A stretch of DNA of 22,191 nucleotides, from the NCBI GenBank assembly GCA_020536535.1, contig JAHLWZ010000621.1, positions 2,843 through 25,033 on the forward strand, read 5' to 3'. The stretch comes from Pelomyxa schiedti (lineage: Eukaryota > Evosea > Pelobiontida > Pelomyxidae). How positions within the stretch are numbered: the stretch's first letter is position 1; every line of letters begins with the position of its first letter. The position numbers and the translations under genes were made by a program. This document shows, piece after piece, positions 17,089 to 22,191 of this stretch. Under the pieces are notes generated by a model, which was given only the letters and a program-made list of their open reading frames with translations, had not been told where the DNA came from and searched no databases.

Positions 17089-18853
17089 ATGTCTGCATCT
17101 CTTCGATCCGCGTGGGACGCCCCTGTAGCAACTCGGGGCTCGCCAACACCAACACCAACACCAACACCAACACCAACAACACCAACAACGACGACGCCGT
17201 TGGGCGGCGGGGGCATGCGAGCCACGGTGTCGCTGTGCGGGGTGAGCGCCCTGCCCCAGAACAAGGCCTCGGAGCTCCGCGACCTCCTGCAGTCCGTCTG
17301 CGAGACCCTCCTCGACGTGTTCGGCAGCTGCCGCGACGCCGCCGTCCCCGTCGCCGCCAAGGTCCGCACGCTCTCCCGGCTCGAGGAGACCGCCCCCGCG
17401 CTGGCCCAGATCGTCGCGCTGTGCGGCGAGGAGGCCGCCGTCACCGCCTCCAACCTCGCCGACCAAGCCGGCGGCTCCTCGCCCCCAGAGTGGCGCGAGT
17501 GCGCGAGGGAGGCCCTCGACGCCCTCAGGGACCTCAGGGAGACTGAAGAGAACGAGCTGGCCCCGGTGTTCGCGGCAATGAGGGCCGCGAGCAGCAGCAG
17601 CAGCGGAGGAGGCGGAGGCGGAGGCGGGAGCGGAGGAGGCGGCGCGGCGGCGGGGACGGCCGAGGCCACTAGGAACGCGAAGATTGCCTCGCTTGGAATG
17701 TTGAAGTGCATGGAGCGCGTGATGCAGCTCATGAGGTGCTCTGATAAGGGGATTATACTGAGGTTCCGCGGCTTGTGCGACATCGCTGACAAGTCTTTGC
17801 AGTGCTTGATTGAGGCTGAGCGAGCTAATGACAAGGTAGCCAGCAGTTGATTTTTGCTTTTTTTTTTTTTTTTTTTGTTGTAGTTAACGACGCGATGGCT
17901 AACAACACTATTAATTCATTCGACAGCCCCTGTTTCAGAAAGCTCTGGTTTCGTTCACAGACGTTTCTGTTGTATTGCATAACTCCTTCCAACGGCGGGT
18001 CGGGGTACTGGCAGACCAGCCCTCAAAAGACAAGTAACTCACCTTCTCACCATGTTTCGGTGGATTAAACCAAAAAGCCTACAGGCTGTCAGCAGCGATT
18101 TCAAAAATGCGTGATACATCCCAAACTATACTTCAGCGTTTACAAAACAAGAATAATTCTAATTTGGATGCCTTGATGGTGGACTACCTTTCTGCGGCTC
18201 ATGTATTTTTACCCATTTTGATTACGGAAAATACCCTAACAACGTAATGAAGGACGCATTGGAGGCTAGTACGCATAGCCCTGAATTCTATGCAAAATTC
18301 AATATTAGCTATCTCACTGATGAATTGGATGCTGCACTCCAAGTAGGCCTACTAATAATTTGAAGTTTATTACTGCCTAAAGTCATTTGTAGAAACTACA
18401 AGAAGCGGCTACATTTTCTTCACATGCGGATGTTCTTGCACGAGCCAAGGAGCTGGTAGACGTTTCCAAGTTGTTGTTTGAAGGGGATGCCGCAGTCAAG
18501 ATGCACCAACCAATGATGAACGTACTCGCTGCCGCAAAGCAATGCGTTCAAGGTATCCAAACATTCTCCGCCACCTCGGACTTACTCTCAAACAAGCAAC
18601 AAATGAACTGGATAAAGTTATGGCACAGTCTCAACTTGCCTCATGCATAGCCCAGGTTGACATCCTGAGAGCTAAAGCGGCACCACAAACAGCAACGAAA
18701 ACCAAAACAGTTAATGCGGTAAGCCACTCCCCGCGTTGCTTTCCTATTCCTCTTACGCACTGACAGAGCTATGAAATGATGAACGCCGCAAAATTGCTTG
18801 TGACACAAGGAATGGCCGCATTGACTGAGCAGACCAAAGAAGGAAGTTCATGA
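17089..18853 (+). CDS. E: seven-exon helical (talin/vinculin-rod-like?) protein
   Basis: I rebuild exons 17089-17835, 17939-18033, 18085-18202, 18253-18342, 18393-18552, 18597-18718 and 18767-18853. They sum to 1419 nt, a 472-residue protein. Introns are 103, 51, 50, 50, 44 and 48 nt, all GT..AG. Phases are 0, 2, 0, 0, 1 and 0, and each junction stays in frame. The N-terminus has a TP repeat, then GC-rich helical sequence (ASELRDLLQSVCETLLDVFG), a Ser/Gly-rich linker near residue 165-190, and RNAKIASLGMLKCMERVM. Later exons are Ala/Leu-rich with heptad-like spacing: DELDAALQKLQEAATF, ARAKELVDVSKLLFEGDAA, NVLAAAKQCVQATNELDKV, NAAKLLVTQGMAALTEQT. This resembles talin or vinculin-type helix bundles, at low certainty. 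It is the only single-copy gene here and ends 24 bp from B3. Confidence 0.75.
17144..17190 (+). repeat. ACCAAC hexanucleotide repeat in E exon 1
   Basis: About seven tandem ACCAAC-type units encode the Thr-Pro repeat near residue 20-32 of E. It is a likely length-variable microsatellite. Confidence 0.9.
17588..17656 (+). repeat. Ser/Gly-encoding low-complexity tract in E exon 1
   Basis: AGCAGC units pass into GGAGGCGGAGGC units and encode serines followed by a glycine run. This looks like a flexible linker between two helical parts of E. Confidence 0.85.
17836..17938 (+). other. Intron 1 of E (103 nt, with a long T tract)
   Basis: GACAAG|GTAGCC opens it, a T-run of about 20 follows near 17857-17876, then GGCTAACAAC (branch-like) and CCTGTTTCAG|AAAGCTC. 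Reading through the donor reaches TGA after four codons, so retention would give a 253-residue protein containing only the GC-rich N-terminal part. TTGTTGTAG at 17875-17883 is an alternative acceptor, but it leads to a stop before the next exon. Confidence 0.72.
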
Positions 18854-18877
18854 GTAAGCTAGTTACTAGTTTTTTTT

Positions 18878-19990
18878 TTAGAACAGTTCGTGTGGTGGCA
18901 TACCAAGCCACAACCTGACAACTGGTGAAAACGCACCTCCAAAAGGCTTGTTGAGCTCTGCGTCCACATAATCACAGAATTCATCAATTGTGAGGCCCAA
19001 GGAGTTGATGGTGTGGATTGCAACGTGTGGTGAACGCGACACGAGTGGCATCAAGTGCTTTCATATCAGTGCACCGTCAATTGTGGGACCACAGTGGTCC
19101 ACAATCATGTGCCAACCTGTGATGTCCATGCTGTCATCAGTCTCACCGGCCAACCGGGCCATGTCCACAATCTGGGAATGAGTCATGAGGGTTGTTCATT
19201 AATGCAGTGGTGGAGGGGGCTGACAAACATCAGACAAAGGAATGTCAAAAATGTTGAAGAGCCACTGTACACAACGGTTCTTTCGCCTTGTTAAGAGTCC
19301 GAACAAGAGCCGGTTGTGGTTGGCCTTGATTTGAGGGTATTGCAGACTTGACAACCTTGCTGGAGTATGGATGGATTTCTCTGATGTCAGGCACTGCCCA
19401 ATGAACTCTGGTGTCAACACTGCAGAACGAGAACCAGCACACAGGTGCTGGAAACCATTCAGGTGAAATTTCATGAATTCAATTACAATCTCCTCGAACT
19501 GGCCTTGGTAAAGGAGCGGGTAAACTGCAGGGAATGTCTCCAACAACAGTGCAACCGAATTCACACGATAAGGAAGGGCTTGTGAAATGGTCTCGTGAAT
19601 GCAACTCATGCTTATCCCTGAATGATGTGGTGGTGAGAGATGCTGAAGGAACCACTCCAATCCCACCACCTTGTATTTGTAATCACCATTCTCCCTGGAA
19701 AGCTCAACCAAACAGTTCAGATTCAAAGGTTGCTGCTGTTGGTGTTAAATGGTGCTCTGTGACAAGCCACTGAGTGAGTTCCATGTCTCCAGTATTTTTG
19801 CAGACACAATTGAGTGCAAATCTTTCTGGAGGTTCAGGTAACGCAGTGAGCAGCCACTTGACAACTTCTGGATTGTGTACGTCTGACAGGATGGAACCAT
19901 ATCCACAGTATTCAGTACTATCCCGAAGGAAATCTTGCACCCAAGGCCATTGGCAATCTTCCACCGTGCTTGTTTGACAGGAGGTAAAAT
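18878..19990 (-). pseudogene. B3: truncated and deleted B-family fragment
   Basis: Homology to B1 starts abruptly at about 19990 (STVEDCQWPWVQDFL), so the N-terminal half is missing. About 65 codons are deleted between TAATFES and NCLVEL (near 19723). A further deletion and frame disturbance near 19345-19380 removes the VKWVIQKFNL segment. The B-type intron is still present (19172-19228, GTTTGT...TTCCCAG), and exon 2 runs from 19171 to TAA 18878-18880. Within exon 2 the codon for the conserved Arg in LVRKHLMP is TGA (19061-19063). Intron retention in the DNA argues for segmental duplication, not retrocopying. It is unlikely to make a working protein. Confidence 0.85.
19172..19228 (-). other. 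Relic intron of B3 (57 nt)
   Basis: The minus strand reads TCTGAT|GTTTGTCAGCC ... GACTCATTCCCAG|ATTGTGGAC, at the same position and phase as the B1 and B2 introns. The last bases CTCATTCCCAG are identical to B1. Confidence 0.8.
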
Positions 19991-20047
19991 GCCAGTCACT
20001 GAAATAAAAAAAATTTTTCAACAAAACAAAGCCTGTCTTAAGGATCA

Positions 20048-21424
20048 TCACCACAAGAAGGATGTTGTTTGACTGAGTGACTCAAAGCACCAACCAGGGG
20101 CCAGGAACTCAATCATAACAGCAGTGTTTCCTGATGCCCCATCGATCACTTCCAGTTGCTTGCTGCCAGGCCTGACGAGAAAAATGAACCCACCGCCTGA
20201 AGTGAAAAGGCTGTTGTCCTTGCCCAGGTTGAGGATGCTCCTCAATGGCCTCCTTGTTGTTGCCCCTGAGGAAGGTGATAAAGTGTCACTGCAATCCCAA
20301 ATTTCCAACACCTGGGTGCGCTTGTGGTAAATGCTGAACAGTGATTCACTCACCTGGCTCAGTGGAAAAGAGCCAATTTCGCAGTACAGCTGTGTGGTGT
20401 CCCCATTTGCCTGAACAGCATGCACAAAACTTGATGATGACAGGTTAGAACTCTGAATAAGAAACACAGTTTCGCAAGCTCTGTTTTGCATCACAGCAAC
20501 ACTGCACCAGTCGAATTTGCTCAGCCACTCTGGAGTCAGTGCACAATGAGTTGTGCTCACCACTTTCAGGCTTCTTGTAGCGTGTGTTTTGGCCACATCA
20601 AGCACCAGCAGCGTCGTGCCTGGTTGATTGCCAGAGTCCACGATCATCACCGCATGTGAAGGAATCGCCTTGCTGAACTCGAATGACCTTCCAAGATACC
20701 TATACTCAGGGAGCCGAATCACAACAGCCTCGTCCTCGTCGTCGCCACCCCGACCACCACCACGCCGCTCCTCCACATCATCACCACCAACACCCCTGAG
20801 GCTCCTCACAACCAACGAGAAGCCAGCACCGTCGCGCACCCTCTGCAGCATCCACTCCCGGTTCACAACGTACACCTCCACGTGGTCCATGCTGGGCAGC
20901 AGGCGCCTCTCCCTCCCGCTCCACCCCCCCGCGCCCCCCCACGGGCCCGTGCGCCTGGCCACCACGGCGTCCTGCCAGCCCGGCGGGGACGTGCCCCGCT
21001 CCACGCAGCACAGGGTCTCGTCCAGCCGCTGGCAGCGGTTGACTGCGTGGCCGTCCATTTCTGCCTCCCTCGGGGCTACGTGCACGGCGCCCACGAGCCC
21101 CAGGAGCAGCGGGGACAGGGTCAGCCTCACGACGAGGCGCCACTTCCCGAAGAGGGGGGGCGACGGTGGGTACGGCGCCACTGAGACGTCCAGGACCACG
21201 GGGCGCAGGCAGGAGAGGACGCACGAGTCCCACAGTTGCTTGACGAGGTGGGGGCCCAGGGCGCGAGCTGGGGAGTCGGCGCCGCAGCGGGGCGAGTGGC
21301 TGGCGAGGGCCAGGGCCACTACTTGTTCGGCAGCCCACACCCCTTGGACGATGCGAACTTCCCCAAGCCCAACTTCTCGGTGTTGTTGCTGGGTGGTGTG
21401 CTCATTGGTGTTAGGGATGTTCAT
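20048..21424 (-). CDS. A7: long divergent relative of the A/C superfamily
   Basis: An uninterrupted 458-residue frame from ATG 21422-21424 to TGA. The N-terminal block VVALALASHSPRCGADSPAR...LGPHLVKQLWDSCVL aligns in pattern with QFIALG...GRCGAHSAVSSL...LLSLIGRDW of family A. VRLTLSPLLLGLVG may correspond to VSPTMGLV. The ending LEVIDGASGNTAVMI parallels IQVIDVASGLPLFTM. Between them are an acidic/Gly/Arg tract (DDVEERRGGGRGGDDEDE) and beta-like segments such as MIVDSGNQPGTTLLVLDV. The 5' third is GC-rich and the rest less so. It is intact, so it is probably expressed. The motif shared with A6 lies 38 bp before the start. Function unknown. Confidence 0.78.
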   Translation of the reverse strand: MNIPNTNEHTTQQQHREVGLGEVRIVQGVWAAEQVVALALASHSPRCGADSPARALGPHLVKQLWDSCVLSCLRPVVLDVSVAPYPPSPPLFGKWRLVVRLTLSPLLLGLVGAVHVAPREAEMDGHAVNRCQRLDETLCCVERGTSPPGWQDAVVARRTGPWGGAGGWSGRERRLLPSMDHVEVYVVNREWMLQRVRDGAGFSLVVRSLRGVGGDDVEERRGGGRGGDDEDEAVVIRLPEYRYLGRSFEFSKAIPSHAVMIVDSGNQPGTTLLVLDVAKTHATRSLKVVSTTHCALTPEWLSKFDWCSVAVMQNRACETVFLIQSSNLSSSSFVHAVQANGDTTQLYCEIGSFPLSQVSESLFSIYHKRTQVLEIWDCSDTLSPSSGATTRRPLRSILNLGKDNSLFTSGGGFIFLVRPGSKQLEVIDGASGNTAVMIEFLAPGWCFESLSQTTSFLW

Positions 21425-21462
21425 CTTGTGGTACAGATCACTTCACTTATTTGGTTGAATAA

Positions 21463-21483
21463 AATAATCAACAGACCGGAACG
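21463..21483 (-). promoter_or_regulatory. Shared upstream motif before A7
   Basis: The minus strand reads GTTCCGGTCT, three bases, GATTATT, matching 18 of 21 positions at 15661-15681. It may be a core promoter or initiator element of the A/A7 genes. Confidence 0.45.
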
Positions 21484-21629
21484 CTGTACTTTTACTTTTC
21501 GTTATCATCGCTCAGGCCTGTTGCAGCCCCACATCTAAGTCAACTCTAGATTCTGTGTGGCAAATGTGTGTTTTGGTTTATGGATGCATAGTTTAACAAC
21601 CATTTTAGCTTGGAACAACATGTTGAATG

Positions 21630-21648
21630 ATGTCTTCTCTTAAGACAT
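21630..21648. repeat. Small perfect hairpin at the B4 3' end
   Basis: ATGTCTT and AAGACAT pair perfectly around a CTCTT loop. It overlaps the B4 stop codon (21648-21650). It could be a 3'-end signal or chance. Confidence 0.3.
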
Positions 21649-22191
21649 TAATTGAAAGGTATTCCAAGCCACAACTTCACTGCACAATTTCTGGATTCTG
21701 CATCCACATAAGAATGGAAGACACTCATTGTGAGACCAAAGGAGTTGATTGTGTGGATGGCAACATGTGGTGAACGTGACACAAGTGGCAGAAAGTGTTT
21801 CCATATCAGATCCCCATCAATTGCAGGACCATAGTGATCCACAATCATGTGCCAACCTGTGAGGTCAATGCTGTCATCACTCTCCTTGGCCAGTTCAGCC
21901 ATGTCCACAATCTGGAATGTTTTTGTGATTGAATTTGGGACCACGTAGGGGGTTGACATACATCATCCAAAGGGATGTCAAAAGATTCAACTCTGGTGTC
22001 AAAAAGGTGGAACTTGAAGTGGAGCACAGGTGCTGGAAGCCTTCCAGGTCGCACTGCATGAACTCGGTCGCAATTTCTTTGAATTTTCTTTGGTCTTGGT
22101 GTGGTTCAAACACAGAGAAGGTCTTCAACAGCAGGGCAATGGAATTCCTGCGCGAATTTTGGAGGGCCTGTGACATGGCCTTGCGAACACA
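21648..22191 (-). pseudogene. B4: B-family copy with an internal deletion, 5' part beyond the window
   Basis: From the right edge the minus strand reads CVRKAMSQALQNSRRNSIALLLKTF and GFQHLCS, matching the middle-to-late repeats of B1. At about 21993 the frame jumps from LTPEL to a segment encoding SFDIPLDDV in another frame. About 175 nt are missing compared with B1, including FGHCLTSESFHP through RCAQWLLD. The frame shift makes a stop soon after. The intron is kept (21912-21961, GTATGT...CATTCCAG). Exon 2 (21648-21911) is intact: IVDMAEL, DLTGWHMIVDHYG, LWLGIPFN. It is a probable pseudogene, though the upstream part is not visible. Confidence 0.75.
21912..21961 (-). other. Intron of B4 (50 nt)
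   Basis: The minus strand reads GATGAT|GTATGTCAACC ... AAAAACATTCCAG|ATTGTGGAC. It has the same position and phase as the introns of B1-B3. Confidence 0.82.

Noticed and set aside
17847-18068. A separate small gene starting MIFAFFFFFF or MANNTINSF
   Set aside because: The interval is explained by intron 1, exon 2 and intron 2 of gene E, which keep one frame through to the end of the gene. The small frame lacks a good start context.
19061-19063. Reassigned TGA (Trp) genetic code
   Set aside because: TGA serves as the normal end of E, A7 and C2, and the only in-frame TGA is in a copy that is already truncated and deleted.
18878-19990. B3 as a processed retrocopy because of the A/T-rich stretch beside it
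   Set aside because: It retains the family intron, so it was not made from spliced mRNA.
19990-20047. A splice acceptor (TTTATTTCAG on the minus strand) joining A7 to B3
   Set aside because: A7 already ends in a normal family-like C-terminus before it, and joining would produce a fusion to a pseudogene fragment. No donor is evident.
1-22191. Viral or bacterial origin of the window
   Set aside because: Multiple short spliceosomal-type introns, duplicated decaying paralogues, and no operons, capsid, polymerase or transposase genes fit a protist nuclear genome better.

Overview
The window looks like a piece of nuclear genome from a microbial eukaryote, not a bacterium, virus or organelle. Reading frames break and resume across short GT..AG introns (40-103 nt). 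There are no operons or ribosome binding sites. Coding DNA is GC-rich at the 5' ends of genes and AT-richer toward the 3' ends, and spacers are A/T-rich. Expanded, partly decayed paralogue families and a proline/glycine/tyrosine-rich tail protein suit an amoeboid protist. An Archamoebae-type organism (Pelomyxa/Mastigamoeba-like) is a guess from style only; nothing in the window proves it.

Layout. 1-3835 (minus strand): two tandem GC-rich paralogues of a 'SPTMG' family, C1 (cut by the left edge) and C2, preceded by gene F, a two-exon protein with a kinase-like central motif and a PGYPP-repeat tail. 4047-5207 (plus): A1, first member of the 'DARSQF...SPTMG' family. 5263-10587 (minus): B1 and B2, two large proteins with degenerate ankyrin-like WL repeats and a conserved short intron near the 3' end. 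Between them lies a candidate 304-bp TTAA-flanked inverted-repeat element. 10642-16898 (plus): a tandem run of five A-family copies, A2 (intact), A3 and A4 (broken), A5 and A6 (intact). 17089-18853 (plus): gene E, a seven-exon gene I could rebuild in one continuous frame, encoding an alanine/leucine-rich, probably all-helical 472-residue protein. 18878-22191 (minus): B3, a decayed B fragment; A7, a divergent long A/C relative; and B4, another decayed B copy cut by the right edge.

How the pieces relate. Families A, C and A7 appear to be one superfamily: a shared N-terminal block, an SPTMG-type motif, a variable low-complexity insert, and C-terminal repeats that look beta-rich. Family B is a second expanded family interleaved with them, sitting tail-to-tail with A1 (55 bp) and head-to-head with A2 (54 bp). 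None of these proteins has a recognisable enzyme active site or signal peptide, and I do not recognise a named gene. Copy-number growth, mosaic copies, frame breaks and deletions show birth-and-death evolution at this locus. Whether A and B products work together is inference only.
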